The notes: generated by a model not told the origin, from the letters alone. A stretch of DNA of 64,000 nucleotides from Nitrospira sp. UBA2082 (GCA_002331335.1 DCZO01000015.1:1-64000); one strand, 5' to 3'; counted from the stretch's first letter, positions 7,797-16,866 are shown. Numbers and translations: made by a program.

Positions 7797-7879
7797 ACTT
7801 CCCCTGCGCTTGCGTTGAGCGCCAGGCCGGTCTGTCATCCCAGTACAATCGACGTGTTCCATGACTTTCCAGGGGCACA

Positions 7880-8410
7880 TTAGTTCCAGCGTTGGGGCAC
7901 CTTCCTGACTTTGGAGACATCGTAGCCTTCCTCGGCGATGAGCATGAGAAACCGTTGATAGTCCGAGTCGGGAATTTCCGGTGTTCGCGCCATCAACCAC
8001 ACATAATCACGCGCGGTTCTTCCAATGACCGTTTGACTGTACGACTCATCCAGAAAGACGATGCGATAGTCGGCCTTGATCGGCCAGATGAACTGCATCC
8101 CCCAGACGGCATTCGATCGCGTATCGAGGATATAGCCGGTCGGATGATAGGTCTTGTGCGGCCCCTCAAAGCCGCCCTCGCGGAAGGTAAAGGTCGTGGG
8201 CACGGTGCCATCTTCGGCCAAGCGATAGGACTCCACGGCGTTGTAGGCGTTCGTCTCGATAAAGGTTGGAATGTTGGCGATGACGTACCAGTCCCCCATG
8301 AACCGCTCCAAGTTCACAGTCGTCGCGGTGCGAATGGGTGGTGGGCTGCTGCAGGCCGCGAACGTGAGCAGCACAACGGGCATGAAGAGTGACCACATGA
8401 TAAATGACAT
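7880..8410 (-). CDS. blc: Bacterial lipocalin (Blc-like) lipoprotein
   Basis: 176 residues from ATG 8410. The lipobox LLTFAAC puts the lipidated Cys at about 20. The lipocalin GxW motif (GDWYVIANIP), the LDTRSNAVW and YRIVFLDESY strands and YVWLMARTPEI are all present. Blc-type lipocalins bind fatty acids or lysophospholipids at the outer membrane and are often stress-induced. Its place among fatty-acid-modifying genes fits a role in membrane lipid maintenance. Confidence 0.88.
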   Translation of the reverse strand: MSFIMWSLFMPVVLLTFAACSSPPPIRTATTVNLERFMGDWYVIANIPTFIETNAYNAVESYRLAEDGTVPTTFTFREGGFEGPHKTYHPTGYILDTRSNAVWGMQFIWPIKADYRIVFLDESYSQTVIGRTARDYVWLMARTPEIPDSDYQRFLMLIAEEGYDVSKVRKVPQRWN

Positions 8411-8417
8411 AGTGTCC

Positions 8418-9089
8418 TCACTGGAGCGTAAAGCGAAGGGTATCGCCTTTCTTTGTCGTGGAGTGGAGCGCGACCCATCGGCCATTCAACGTATACCAAA
8501 GATCGATCGTGAACTTGTCCGTGACGATGCGACGGTGTGTGGTTCGAGTCGGGACTCCCTGCACGGAGATCGTCTCCTCGCCCACCACAAGCATGAATGC
8601 AGGCTGATGTTCGCCGGTCTGCGAATTCAACAATCGCTCGCCTTTGATCCACTCAGGGTTCCAGTAGGCAAAAGTCTTGATGCATCCTTCACCGATCCAG
8701 TTTCCGGCTTGTGTCTGCACGTGCATCTGCCCGTTCCGAACAATGCCGGTCACGAAGAAAGACTCGCCGTTATCATCCGTCTCCGCGCGAATCTCGCGCA
8801 GGCACGCTCTCTCCCATAGTTCGACGTTGGTATGCCGATAGGTATAGACGGTGATGTAGAGGAACTTGACCGCGAACTGCGCCTCTACCCGGACACGGGT
8901 CCGCTCGCCTTCCGTAGAGACGTCGAAGCGCTGGCGTCCGATTTCATCTTTCCCGAGGAAGACCTTGAAGTCATACGTCTCGGAGCCGGCGCTCCAAGCT
9001 TCTTGGGGAGCAGATCCAAGGCACGTCAGGCATCCGAGAACGGTCACTACCACACGGCACCTGCTGCTGACGAAAGACGCGCTAATCAT
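8418..9089 (-). CDS. Exported DUF6134-like protein
   Basis: 223 residues from ATG 9089, with a signal peptide (about 1-34, ending WSAGSE). The mature part is predicted all-beta: YDFKVFLGKDEIGRQRFDV, TYRHTNVELWERACL, VRIVTDKFTIDLWY. This matches a family of periplasmic DUF6134 proteins, a label given with moderate certainty. It overlaps the stop of the DUF1295 gene by 8 bp. Function is unknown; possibly a lipid-binding barrel working with the neighbouring lipocalin. Confidence 0.65.
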   Translation of the reverse strand: MISASFVSSRCRVVVTVLGCLTCLGSAPQEAWSAGSETYDFKVFLGKDEIGRQRFDVSTEGERTRVRVEAQFAVKFLYITVYTYRHTNVELWERACLREIRAETDDNGESFFVTGIVRNGQMHVQTQAGNWIGEGCIKTFAYWNPEWIKGERLLNSQTGEHQPAFMLVVGEETISVQGVPTRTTHRRIVTDKFTIDLWYTLNGRWVALHSTTKKGDTLRFTLQ

Positions 9090-9891
9090 GTGGACCGCTT
9101 CCTGGAAGGGGGGCATAGTTATCCTGTTTCGGCAGACCGGGAATGAAGGCATTGGTCCTGGCGATATACGTTCGATAGGCAGGTCGCCGATCGACGATGG
9201 TCTGCTCCATCAAGGTGACGCCCGAGAATTTTAAGAGCATGTATGTAAGAAGCAGCGGTCCCACGGCCGTCCACCAAGCCCCGGCCGGCAGCGCAAAGAG
9301 GGAGAAGCCCCACCAGATCAGGCACTCACCGAAGTAGTTGGGATGACGTGTGTAGCGCCAGAGTCCGCGGTCCATCACCTTGCCGTGGTTTTCCGGATCG
9401 GCTTTGAACCGTGACAACTGCCAATCTCCAATGCCTTCGAAGATCATGCCGACAGTCCATACCGTGACTGCCAGTACATCGGATGCCCCCCAGTCGACCG
9501 GAACGGTGAGAGCCGGCCACAGAGGCATGGAGATGATCCATGCCAGCACTGCCTGAAACCAGAAGATGAGCCCAAGACTCTTGAATGCGAAATTTGGTTC
9601 GTATTTCCGGCGGATGTCTTGATAACGCCGGTCCTCAGGCTCACCCCAGTTGCGATGGATGATATGAGCCGACAGGCGCAGGGCCCACAGCAGGACCAGC
9701 GTCAGGATGAGCATCGTCCGCCCCGTGTAGGGTTCCGCACCGGTGGCGTATACGGTCGCGGCGGCGAGGAGCATGAAGGCCCACGCGCCGTCCACGATGC
9801 TCACATCGCGCTTCAGGACGCTCACCATCCAAGTCAGCGTCGCCAGGCCCAGCGTCGAAGCCAGTCCCAAGAGATAGTGCGATACGTTCAT
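9082..9891 (-). CDS. DUF1295 / steroid 5-alpha-reductase-like membrane protein
   Basis: 269 residues with about six membrane helices. The C-terminal LWRYTRHPNYFGECLIWW block is the NADPH-binding signature of the steroid 5-alpha reductase/isoprenylcysteine methyltransferase superfamily, and SIVDGAWAF is typical of DUF1295. It may reduce a lipid double bond in the inner membrane. Its start overlaps the DUF2878 stop by 4 bp. The set of DUF1295, DUF2878 and a CFA-like methyltransferase is a recurrent stress-linked module. Confidence 0.85.
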   Translation of the reverse strand: MNVSHYLLGLASTLGLATLTWMVSVLKRDVSIVDGAWAFMLLAAATVYATGAEPYTGRTMLILTLVLLWALRLSAHIIHRNWGEPEDRRYQDIRRKYEPNFAFKSLGLIFWFQAVLAWIISMPLWPALTVPVDWGASDVLAVTVWTVGMIFEGIGDWQLSRFKADPENHGKVMDRGLWRYTRHPNYFGECLIWWGFSLFALPAGAWWTAVGPLLLTYMLLKFSGVTLMEQTIVDRRPAYRTYIARTNAFIPGLPKQDNYAPLPGSGPHD

Positions 9892-10439
9892 GACGCCTTC
9901 TCTTCCCGCAGGCCGGCATAGCCGTCAAAGCGCGAAGACAACGCCAGCAGCAGCGGCGTGAGCACTGCCCAGCCGATGGCCAGAGCTATCAGCCCTGCCG
10001 GCATATTGGCGAATTCCAGCGCCCCAAGACGGAGGCCGCCGTAGTAGGCGGCAGGGCCCCCGGCGGCTCCAAACAGAACCGCGAAGACCCAGCGTCCCCT
10101 CATCCAACGCAATGAGACATTCAAGAGGGTTGCGAAGAGCCCCCACAACGCCACGATCCAGTATGGGGCGACGTTCGGGAGCAGGATTCCCGAGGAATAC
10201 TGCAGCCAGCCCTGCCAAACCAACAGGCTATCAAAAACGAGTCCTAAGCCGAGTGAGAGGAGCACCAGATTGAGCTCCGCCTCCGGCAGGGGAGCGCGGA
10301 GCACATGTGCGAGCACCACCCCCGTCGTCACCAGCACGCCGAACCAGGGTTGATGCGCTGCGGCGCTTAACACGCACGCAAACCAGCCGATTTGGAACAG
10401 CACAAAGTTGCTCACGACCATCATGGTGCTCATCTTCAT
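9888..10439 (-). CDS. DUF2878 family membrane protein
   Basis: 183 residues with five to six hydrophobic segments. FQIGWFACVLSAA, LGLVFDSLLVWQGWLQY and PYWIVALWGLFATLLNVSL fit DUF2878, found beside CFA-like methyltransferases. It overlaps both neighbours by 4 bp, so stoichiometric expression with them is likely. Biochemical function is unknown. Confidence 0.82.
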   Translation of the reverse strand: MKMSTMMVVSNFVLFQIGWFACVLSAAAHQPWFGVLVTTGVVLAHVLRAPLPEAELNLVLLSLGLGLVFDSLLVWQGWLQYSSGILLPNVAPYWIVALWGLFATLLNVSLRWMRGRWVFAVLFGAAGGPAAYYGGLRLGALEFANMPAGLIALAIGWAVLTPLLLALSSRFDGYAGLREEKAS

Positions 10440-11500
10440 GACGCACTCGCTACCTGTTTTTCAAAAAGGTAGTGGCTGACTCCCCACTGACGGCCCTCCT
10501 CATAGCCGAACAGTTCGGCACAGGCCATGAAGAACAGACGCCACCGCCACCACCAGACTCGCGCGCATGCTTTGCCGTAGACACGTTCGATCACCGGCCA
10601 CAGCGTCTCGCGGGCGGAATCCATATTGGCCAGCCAGGCGTTGGCCGTCTTCTCATAGTGCGTGCCGTCCCACCGCCAATGGTCCACGCAGGCAAGCTGG
10701 TTCTGACAGACCAGCGGAAGGCCATCACTGGGCATCATCCCGCCCGTGAAAAACTGACGACTCATCCAGTCGGCGGGTCCCCGATCTTCGAATAGGTACG
10801 CCGTTGAGCGATGCACGAACACGTGCATGAAGAACCGGCCGCCTGGTTTCAGCCATCGGCGGACGCGCACAAAGAGATCAGGCCAGTTACGCATGTGTTC
10901 AAACATTTCCACCGACACCACCCGATCGAAGAGCCCTGGGTCGACCTCGAACGTGTTCATGTCGCAGGTCAGTACCCGGATCCGGTTCTGTAGGCCGCGC
11001 GCGCTGGCTTGGGCCTCGATGTAGGCCCGCTGCGAGCGGGAGTTGGAGACCGCCGTGATACGGCTGTCGGGGTAGTGCTCAGCCATCCATAACGTGAGGG
11101 ATCCCCAGCCGCATCCGAGCTCCAAGATCGTCTGCCCGTTCATCAGGCCCGCATGGAGGCAGGATTCACGCAGGCCGGCGGCTTCTGCTTGGTCTAGGGT
11201 CTTTGCATCGGCGGGCCAGAAGGCGCTGCTGTATTTCAGATGCGGCCCGAGGACCCGGCTAAAAAACTCAACTGGGACCTCATAGTGCTGATCATTGGCT
11301 TTCTCCGGCACCACCGCGATGGGCGCACGGCGCATCTCGTCGATAAACCGCTTTTCTTGCAGTGCTGCTGTTCGAGCGTCGCCGGACCTGATCTCCCGGA
11401 GGCGCTGTGTGACCAACTGTCGAATCCCCCATCTGAGCACCACGTCTGGGAACAGTCCCCGTTCGGCCAGGTTCAATGCAAGATGAGCGAGATGTTGCAC
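10436..11500 (-). CDS. SAM-dependent methyltransferase, second CFA-synthase-like protein
   Basis: 354 residues from GTG 11500, chosen because GGAGG lies 8 nt upstream; a TTG at 11515 would remove that site from the leader. It carries NDQHYEVPVEFF, YSSAFWP, the SAM motif ILELGCGWGSLTLWMAE, VSVEMFEHM and FFTGGMMPS. It lacks the long N-terminal lipid-binding region of classical CFA synthases and differs clearly from 4365-5669. The substrate may be a fatty acyl chain or another lipid. It is coupled to DUF2878. Confidence 0.82.
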   Translation of the reverse strand: MQHLAHLALNLAERGLFPDVVLRWGIRQLVTQRLREIRSGDARTAALQEKRFIDEMRRAPIAVVPEKANDQHYEVPVEFFSRVLGPHLKYSSAFWPADAKTLDQAEAAGLRESCLHAGLMNGQTILELGCGWGSLTLWMAEHYPDSRITAVSNSRSQRAYIEAQASARGLQNRIRVLTCDMNTFEVDPGLFDRVVSVEMFEHMRNWPDLFVRVRRWLKPGGRFFMHVFVHRSTAYLFEDRGPADWMSRQFFTGGMMPSDGLPLVCQNQLACVDHWRWDGTHYEKTANAWLANMDSARETLWPVIERVYGKACARVWWWRWRLFFMACAELFGYEEGRQWGVSHYLFEKQVASAS

Positions 11501-11548
11501 GGGCTTTGCCTCCAACCAAAGGGCACGTAGGGAGCCCCCTAGCCATCG

Positions 11549-12058
11549 TCATGAAAAACGCTTCACCTGCTCCGCCAAGGTGTTTGCGACCAGTTCAAGA
11601 TCGAACGGCCAGGCGTAACACAGTTCCACGTCAGGATACTGCGGCCGCAACTGATCAAGGATTTCCGGAATCTCAACTTCCGAATGCGACCCACCCGGTG
11701 TGAACATGGTTGTCGTCACAGTAATATGAGTCGCCCCCTGCTTGATCAACGCCTTGACCGATTCCTCCAACGTCGGCGAACAAAACTCGTTGTAGGCCAC
11801 GGCAAAGAGTGCGCCGTCGAGTTGAGCCCGAAGGCGTGCCGCTACCGTTTCAAGACCGGCTTGGTAGGGATCCGTTTCGGCCGTTCTCGGCCACCGGCGG
11901 ATCTTGGCATCCAACTCAAGCTCTTCCACCGACGGCGGAAGTTTTGCGGCACGCCGCTGAGCCTCCAACCGTTTCAGTTTCGTGACCAAATCCTGAGGGC
12001 ATCCCTTCGGAATGCCGCCGTGACCGACCAGAATCACTCCTCGTGTGCTTGCCGCCAT
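11549..12058 (-). CDS. cbiX: CbiX-like sirohydrochlorin chelatase family protein
   Basis: 169 residues. GVILVGHGGIPKGCP carries the metal-binding His, followed by the block AYNEFCSPTLEESV and TTMFTPGGSHSEVEIP with a second His. CbiX-type class II chelatases insert Co2+ or Fe2+ into sirohydrochlorin, the branch point to cobalamin or siroheme. This is notable because the regulators at 22.4 and 26.4 kb look cobalamin-dependent. The protein is longer than the smallest CbiX forms, owing to an insert of about 40 residues after the first His. A fragment of a related gene lies at 4240-4364. Confidence 0.75.
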   Translation of the reverse strand: MAASTRGVILVGHGGIPKGCPQDLVTKLKRLEAQRRAAKLPPSVEELELDAKIRRWPRTAETDPYQAGLETVAARLRAQLDGALFAVAYNEFCSPTLEESVKALIKQGATHITVTTTMFTPGGSHSEVEIPEILDQLRPQYPDVELCYAWPFDLELVANTLAEQVKRFS

Positions 12059-12096
12059 CCCTCACTCCTCTTGTTGTGACTCGCGTCTGTGTCTCC

Positions 12097-12468
12097 TCAC
12101 TTTGAACTCACTGTTGCCTCGAGGTATTCTTGTAAATTGGTCTTTCCATAGCGACTTCCCGGGTACACCTTCCGAATGAATCCCGCGACAAGAGCCATCA
12201 GCTTCTTGACCGCGGGGGTTTTCTCAGGATCGGTAGCCGGCAACAACCGGACGGTGATTGCTTTCTCGTGCAACTTGAGCTGGACAAAGAACGTGCACGC
12301 AGCACCCTTCTCGATCGCCACGGACTCCAGCAGGGCTTCTTTTCCGCTCCGGGACAAATAGAATTCCTGAACTTTCAGAATCTCGTCTTCAGTCCGGTGA
12401 ACCATCGGCGTGAACCCCTGATAGAGGCCCTGCAGATCTCCGGCTTCTTCTACGACAACATGTGGCAT
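12097..12468 (-). CDS. Conserved small protein of unknown function
   Basis: 123 residues, no signal peptide or membrane segment, mixed alpha/beta with a basic C-terminal part (MALVAGFIRKVYPGSRYGKT). No motif I recognise. It lies between the CbiX-like and DUF523/DUF1722 genes with gaps of 38 and 11 bp, so it belongs to the same transcription unit. Confidence 0.6.
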   Translation of the reverse strand: MPHVVVEEAGDLQGLYQGFTPMVHRTEDEILKVQEFYLSRSGKEALLESVAIEKGAACTFFVQLKLHEKAITVRLLPATDPEKTPAVKKLMALVAGFIRKVYPGSRYGKTNLQEYLEATVSSK

Positions 12469-12479
12469 TGCGTTCCCCC

Positions 12480-13433
12480 TTACGCATGATTCCGCAACAT
12501 GAGCTCTTTCGGATGCGGGTTCAGATAGACCTGATCGCGAATGTATCCGACGTCGAGGATCTGGACGTAATGCTTGACCAGCGTGAGAGGGACGATCAGA
12601 GGCGTAAGCCCCCGATGATAGTCGGCGATGACGCCCAACAGTTCGGCCTTTTCATGAGTGGTCAACCGACTCTTGAAGTAGCCCACAATATGCTGCAGCA
12701 CATTGACATGCTTGCGCACTGTCGCCTTCATCGTCAGGGCTTTCATGAAGTGCTCACCGTACTTTGACGTCAATTCTTTGAGGCGATAGCGCTCCACTTG
12801 TCCGACCAGACGGCCCATCGTTTCGTAGTGCTGTTGGCTATGGGCTAACAGCAGATATTTATGGATCGTGTGGAAGCGTATGAGAGCCTGTCTCGTGACT
12901 CCGTTCTGCACCAGATCCTGAAACCGGCGATAGCAGAATACCCGCTCGATGAAGTTCTCCCGAAGCGATGGATCACAGAGCCGCCCTTCCTCCTCGACGG
13001 GAATCAGCGGAAACTGCTCAATGAAGGCCTTCGCGAACATTCCGACGCCGCTGTGGCTCGGCATGCCTTGTACGGTGTACACGCGCACCCGTTCGATCCC
13101 GCAACTGGGCGAGCCTCTCTTGAAGACAAACCCTGAGAGGTCCAGTTTTCGGAGTGAGTCGAGCCGACCGTCGACCATCGCCTCCATCGCCTCGGTGTGA
13201 TCATGCTTGCTCGTGATTGTCATCAGCCGGGGACGATGCGGATTACCCACCAAGCGCATGGCTTCGCGCGGGGTACCCAATCCCGCTTCCACCTCAGGGC
13301 ATACCGGTACCCATTCGACGTAGGGGCCCAATATATCGGTTAAGAAATGGTCCTGCTTGTGTCCTCCGTCGAAGCGCACTTCATCTCCGAGAAGACACCG
13401 GCTGATTCCAAGGCGAAGCGGGGAGGTCGTCAT
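12480..13433 (-). CDS. DUF523-DUF1722 fusion protein (YbgA-like)
   Basis: 317 residues from ATG 13433, with AGGAGG upstream and a 4-bp overlap with the photolyase stop. Residues 1-150 are DUF523 (LGISRCLLGDEVRFDGGHK, CPEVEAGLGTPREAM, FKRGSPSCG), with conserved cysteines that could bind metal. Residues from about 180 are DUF1722 (FHTIHKYLLLAHSQQHYETM), the E. coli YbgA domain. ybgA is linked to phr in E. coli and the pair is common in light-induced clusters. Function is unproven; nucleotide or nucleic-acid maintenance is a reasonable guess. Confidence 0.87.
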   Translation of the reverse strand: MTTSPLRLGISRCLLGDEVRFDGGHKQDHFLTDILGPYVEWVPVCPEVEAGLGTPREAMRLVGNPHRPRLMTITSKHDHTEAMEAMVDGRLDSLRKLDLSGFVFKRGSPSCGIERVRVYTVQGMPSHSGVGMFAKAFIEQFPLIPVEEEGRLCDPSLRENFIERVFCYRRFQDLVQNGVTRQALIRFHTIHKYLLLAHSQQHYETMGRLVGQVERYRLKELTSKYGEHFMKALTMKATVRKHVNVLQHIVGYFKSRLTTHEKAELLGVIADYHRGLTPLIVPLTLVKHYVQILDVGYIRDQVYLNPHPKELMLRNHA

Positions 13434-14875
13434 CTCGTTGCCTCCTGCTTTCCGAGGTTGAGATATTCCTGTCGGGCATGTTGATGGTCCACAACCGGGG
13501 AAGGATAATCGTCCCCGATTCGGCATTGAGCGCGTTCCTGCTCATCTGCGGTCATGAGATGCGGCTCATGAATTCGCTTCGCCGATACATGGGCCAGCTC
13601 CGGAACATACCGGCGGATGTAGGCGCCGTCCGGGTCGAACTTCTTGCTTTGCAGCGCAGGATTGAATATCCGATAACCCCGCATGGCATCCGTGCCGGTG
13701 GAGGCACACCACTGCCAATTACCGTTGTTTGCCGCCACGTCAGCATCGATGAGATGCTGCATGAAATACCGTTCGCCGCTCTGCCACTCGATCCGAAGAT
13801 CTTTAATGAGAAAGGATGCCACGACCATTCTGACACGGTTGTGCATCCATCCCGTTTGATTCAATTGCCGCATGCCGGCGTCGACGATCGGATAGCCGGT
13901 CCGCCCGTGACACCAGGCTTGAAACAGGCCATCTCGTTCCGGACCCGACTCACGAGACGGTGGGATGGCCACCTTGCGGAATGGTCCCTCCGCAACGTGT
14001 GGAAACGAAGCCAATACTTGATGAAAGAACTCACGCCAGATTAACTCATCGACCCAGGTCAGGACATCGGGCCGAGACACCCGCCCGCCTTTGGCCAGCG
14101 TGTTCAACGCTGTGTGAATGGCCTTGCGAGGCGACAGTGTTCCGAAACGGAAGTGTGGTGAAAGTTGTGAACACCCATCGTTCGCCGGCAGGTTTCTGTT
14201 TGTCGCGTAGGAATGTAGGGGACCTTCCACAAACCAGCGCAACCGCTTCAGGGCGTTCCGCTCGCCCGGCTCAATCCGCAATGCGACCGGATCGTATCCC
14301 AGCTCGGAGGCTGTAGGCAGATGGAATGAGACAGGCCGTGGGGCAGCCACCTTTTCTGCAAGTGCGGTAGGGACCGGCTGAACTGCTGGGGTTGTTGCAT
14401 GCCATTTCGTCCACCAGCGGGCTCGATACGCGCTGTAGCGCTGCAAGGGTTCACCGGTGACGCCTCGCACCTCATCTGCCTCAAACACCACATGGTCTTT
14501 GAACGTGCGGACGACCACGCCGGCCTGCTCCAACCGTTGCGCGACTATGCGGTCTCGCTCAATCGCTCTCGGCTCATAGTCGCGATTCCAGTAGACCGCA
14601 TCAACCTTCCATTCGCGAGCGGCGCGCACGACTTCCTCCACCGGTTCGCCGCGTCGCCACTGAAGCGTGAGACCTCGGTCACTCAACGACGACGCCAGAT
14701 CGTGGAGACATCCGAGCATAAAATTCACACAGGCGGAGCCGAACACATGGGAGTGCAACAAAGGCTCGTCGAACACAAAGAGCGGGATCACCTCGCTCCA
14801 TGCTTCGCAGGCCGCCGACAAGGCCGGATGGTCTGCAATGCGCAAATCCCTCCGGTACCAGACGATTCCTCGCAT
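13430..14875 (-). CDS. phrB: Deoxyribodipyrimidine photolyase
   Basis: 481 residues. It has an N-terminal Rossmann antenna domain (IVWYRRDLRIADHPALS), then the FAD-binding helical domain with YSAYRARWWTKW, NDGCSQLSPHFRFGTLSPR and the WQWCASTGTDAMRGYRIFNP signature. Class I photolyases use light to split cyclobutane pyrimidine dimers. Length and motifs match CPD photolyase rather than a (6-4) enzyme or cryptochrome. Its place in a leftward block headed by CarH-type operators supports light-induced expression. Confidence 0.95.
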   Translation of the reverse strand: MRGIVWYRRDLRIADHPALSAACEAWSEVIPLFVFDEPLLHSHVFGSACVNFMLGCLHDLASSLSDRGLTLQWRRGEPVEEVVRAAREWKVDAVYWNRDYEPRAIERDRIVAQRLEQAGVVVRTFKDHVVFEADEVRGVTGEPLQRYSAYRARWWTKWHATTPAVQPVPTALAEKVAAPRPVSFHLPTASELGYDPVALRIEPGERNALKRLRWFVEGPLHSYATNRNLPANDGCSQLSPHFRFGTLSPRKAIHTALNTLAKGGRVSRPDVLTWVDELIWREFFHQVLASFPHVAEGPFRKVAIPPSRESGPERDGLFQAWCHGRTGYPIVDAGMRQLNQTGWMHNRVRMVVASFLIKDLRIEWQSGERYFMQHLIDADVAANNGNWQWCASTGTDAMRGYRIFNPALQSKKFDPDGAYIRRYVPELAHVSAKRIHEPHLMTADEQERAQCRIGDDYPSPVVDHQHARQEYLNLGKQEATR

Positions 14876-14943
14876 AGATGGTCTTCCCCAGAACTAACCA
14901 AGTGGATACCAGTACAAATCTGCGGCGCAACGGTTACGTTCTC

Positions 14944-15387
14944 TTACTCAGGTTTTCCATGAGATCCATCCGGTCGTTTCAGCTTGTCACCCGCCACCCG
15001 CTCGATTGAAAGCTCACGAAGACCGTTCTCACCCTTGATACCCACCTTCACGACAGTCCCCGCTTCCCCTCGTATCATGCTGACCACCTGGTCATAACTC
15101 TTTCCTGCCACGGGTGCGCCATCGACACTGACGACCTCATCCCCGTGTCGAAGTCCCGCCTGGTGAGCAGGTCCACCAGGATGGACCATGCCGACATAGA
15201 GGATGGCCGGATCCCCGATCCGCTCAGCACTTACCTGAAGAGAAATGCCGATAATGCCGTGAGCGAGTTTCGTGGCATCTCTATGCCCATAGGGAGCCTG
15301 GGCCGTGTGTTGGTCGGCCATGGCACAAGAGGTAACAAGAAGGCCCATCATCAATGCTGCCGCAAATTGAAAGCCTGAGATTTTCAT
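14944..15387 (-). CDS. Exported single-PDZ-domain protein
   Basis: 147 residues. The signal peptide (FAAALMMGLLVTSCAMA) contains a Cys that may be lipidated. One PDZ domain spans about 60-125 (GMVHPGGPAHQAGLRHGDEV, then VSVDGAPVAGKSYDQVVSMI). There is no protease domain, so it probably works as a peptide-binding adaptor in the periplasm. It is 68 bp upstream of the photolyase gene on the same strand. Confidence 0.8.
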   Translation of the reverse strand: MKISGFQFAAALMMGLLVTSCAMADQHTAQAPYGHRDATKLAHGIIGISLQVSAERIGDPAILYVGMVHPGGPAHQAGLRHGDEVVSVDGAPVAGKSYDQVVSMIRGEAGTVVKVGIKGENGLRELSIERVAGDKLKRPDGSHGKPE

Positions 15388-15405
15388 CAGTACACCTCCT
15401 GGTGA

Positions 15406-15501
15406 CTACATAGGGACTACCAATCCAAGTACACACAGTGCCGCCACCACAAGAAATCCCGCGATCAGTCCGGCTGCTATATAGATTGCGGAGCTGTTCA
15501 T
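15406..15501 (-). CDS. 31-residue single-span membrane protein
   Basis: ATG 15501 opens a 31-codon frame (MNSSAIYIAAGLIAGFLVVA, then ALCVLGLVVPM). Nearly all of it is one transmembrane helix. It fills the gap between the PDZ and TIGR01777 genes with spacings of 18 and 21 bp. A ribosome binding site is weak (ACGGGG). A real micro-protein is plausible because a similar tiny membrane ORF lies at 16531-16656. Confidence 0.45.
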   Translation of the reverse strand: MNSSAIYIAAGLIAGFLVVAALCVLGLVVPM

Positions 15502-15522
15502 GCCCCGTCATATCCCCGTGGC

Positions 15523-16467
15523 TCATGCCGCCCTTAGAGCAGCTGCTGCTGTCGTTCCGGTCAGGATGGCTTGTAAGGCCGGTTCCAACGTTGGATACTG
15601 AAACGTATAGCCTTCCGCCATGGCTTTCGCTGGAGTCACCCGCTGGCCGGTCGTCATCAATGTGCCCAACTCACCAAGGAGCATATTCAAGGCAAATCCT
15701 GGAACGGGAAGCCACGACGGTCGGTGAAGCACCCGTCCAAGAACTTCACAGAACGTCTTCATCGTCACCGGCTCTGGAGCCACAGCATTGAGGGGACCAG
15801 AAACATGATTGCTTGCGAGTGCCCATTGGATCAGACCGATATGATCACGCCGATGGATCCAGGAGACCCATTGAGTGCCCGGCATGATCGGACCGCCTGC
15901 AAACAATCGAAAGGGCAGCAGCATTTTGGGCAAGGCCCCGCCATCTTGTTCGAGCACCATTCCCGTTCGCAGGACGACGACGCGCACACCGAATTCGGCA
16001 GCCCGAAGGGCCTCTGCCTCCCATGCAAGGCACAGGTCGGCAAGAAATCCCTGACCGCGCGCTGTGCCCTCATCCAGCACCCGATCATCGCTGGCACCGT
16101 AATAGCCGATACCGGATGCGCTGATGAGCACCCGCGGTTTTGCAGACCGGCGGGACATCGCTTCCACGACGATACGCGTCGTGTGGACTCGACTATCGAG
16201 GAGGAGTTGTTTTCGAGCAGGCGTCCAACGGTCATCGGCGATCGGAGCTCCAGCAAGGTTAATGACCGCATCTGCTCCTTCAAGTGCCTGTTCCCAGGGT
16301 CCTGTATTTCGACCAGTCCACTCGACGGACAACAGGTTGTTTCCTAAGCGCCGCTCTGCGCTCCCCGAATTCCTCGTGAGAATCGTAACTCTATGGCCCT
16401 CCTGGGAGAGCGCCGTGCACAATGCACGACCGATGAATCCTGTCCCCCCAGTTACAATGATGTCCAT
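15523..16467 (-). CDS. TIGR01777 family SDR epimerase-like protein
   Basis: 314 residues from ATG 16467, 8 nt after AGGAGA. VTGGTGFIGRALCTAL binds NAD(P), and SASGIGYYGASDDR, WEAEALRAAEFGVRVVVLRTGM and a C-terminal DUF1731-like tail (ALRPSW-type region at LHRPSWLPVPGFALNM) define the YfcH/TIGR01777 group. The substrate is unknown. Members often co-occur with phr and DUF1722 genes in light-stress clusters, as here. Confidence 0.88.
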   Translation of the reverse strand: MDIIVTGGTGFIGRALCTALSQEGHRVTILTRNSGSAERRLGNNLLSVEWTGRNTGPWEQALEGADAVINLAGAPIADDRWTPARKQLLLDSRVHTTRIVVEAMSRRSAKPRVLISASGIGYYGASDDRVLDEGTARGQGFLADLCLAWEAEALRAAEFGVRVVVLRTGMVLEQDGGALPKMLLPFRLFAGGPIMPGTQWVSWIHRRDHIGLIQWALASNHVSGPLNAVAPEPVTMKTFCEVLGRVLHRPSWLPVPGFALNMLLGELGTLMTTGQRVTPAKAMAEGYTFQYPTLEPALQAILTGTTAAAALRAA

Positions 16468-16530
16468 AATCATATCTCCTGAGGCAGCCATCCAAGGGCT
16501 GACTGTTACGCCCGGCTAAGCGACAGTTTC

Positions 16531-16656
16531 TTACTTTCGGGTCGGTCTTCCCGTGACCCGCCGCCTCACAACAGCGGTCACAGTCTGAAGCAGTCCAGCC
16601 ACCACAACAGACATCAGAAACCCCGTCACAAGCAAGAACACTAAGCTCATATTCAT
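16531..16656 (-). CDS. 41-residue single-span membrane protein
   Basis: ATG 16656 is preceded by a strong GAGGAGG site. The 41 codons give a hydrophobic helix (MNMSLVFLLVTGFLMSVVVA) followed by GLLQTVTAV and a basic tail (RRRVTGRPTRK), a Nin-Cout single-span topology with the tail on the cytoplasmic side also possible. It lies 63 bp upstream of the TIGR01777 gene. The strong Shine-Dalgarno makes it more believable than most tiny ORFs. Confidence 0.55.
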   Translation of the reverse strand: MNMSLVFLLVTGFLMSVVVAGLLQTVTAVVRRRVTGRPTRK

Positions 16657-16723
16657 GTTGTTCCTCCTCTCGGCAGCCAAGCAGATACGTGTCGGCCACC
16701 GACTTTACTGTGCGCCAAGCAGA

Positions 16724-16791
16724 CAGGTCCCTCCCTCACGAGGAGACCTGCCTGCCTCAGCGGTTGACGCCGTGCGGAGTGCGGCGTCAAC
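16724..16791. other. Two hairpins in the gap between FGE-like and micro-protein genes
   Basis: GTTGACGCCG (16763-16772) pairs perfectly with CGGCGTCAAC (16782-16791) over a 9-nt loop. CAGGTC (16724-16729) pairs with GACCTG (16745-16750). Neither is followed by a clear T-run on the minus strand. They may attenuate or partly end leftward transcription between the two halves of the leftward block. Confidence 0.4.
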
Positions 16792-16866
16792 TCCATCAAA
16801 ATACAGGACCGGCCTCTGAAATTGTGTTCTTGTCATGGTACTGCTTCGCACTTTCACCGCCGTCGG

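Noticed and set aside
14876..14943. Search for a CarH-type box directly upstream of the photolyase gene
   Set aside because: No TTGACA-N1-ACATTRRACAT match is present on either strand; any control would have to come from further upstream.
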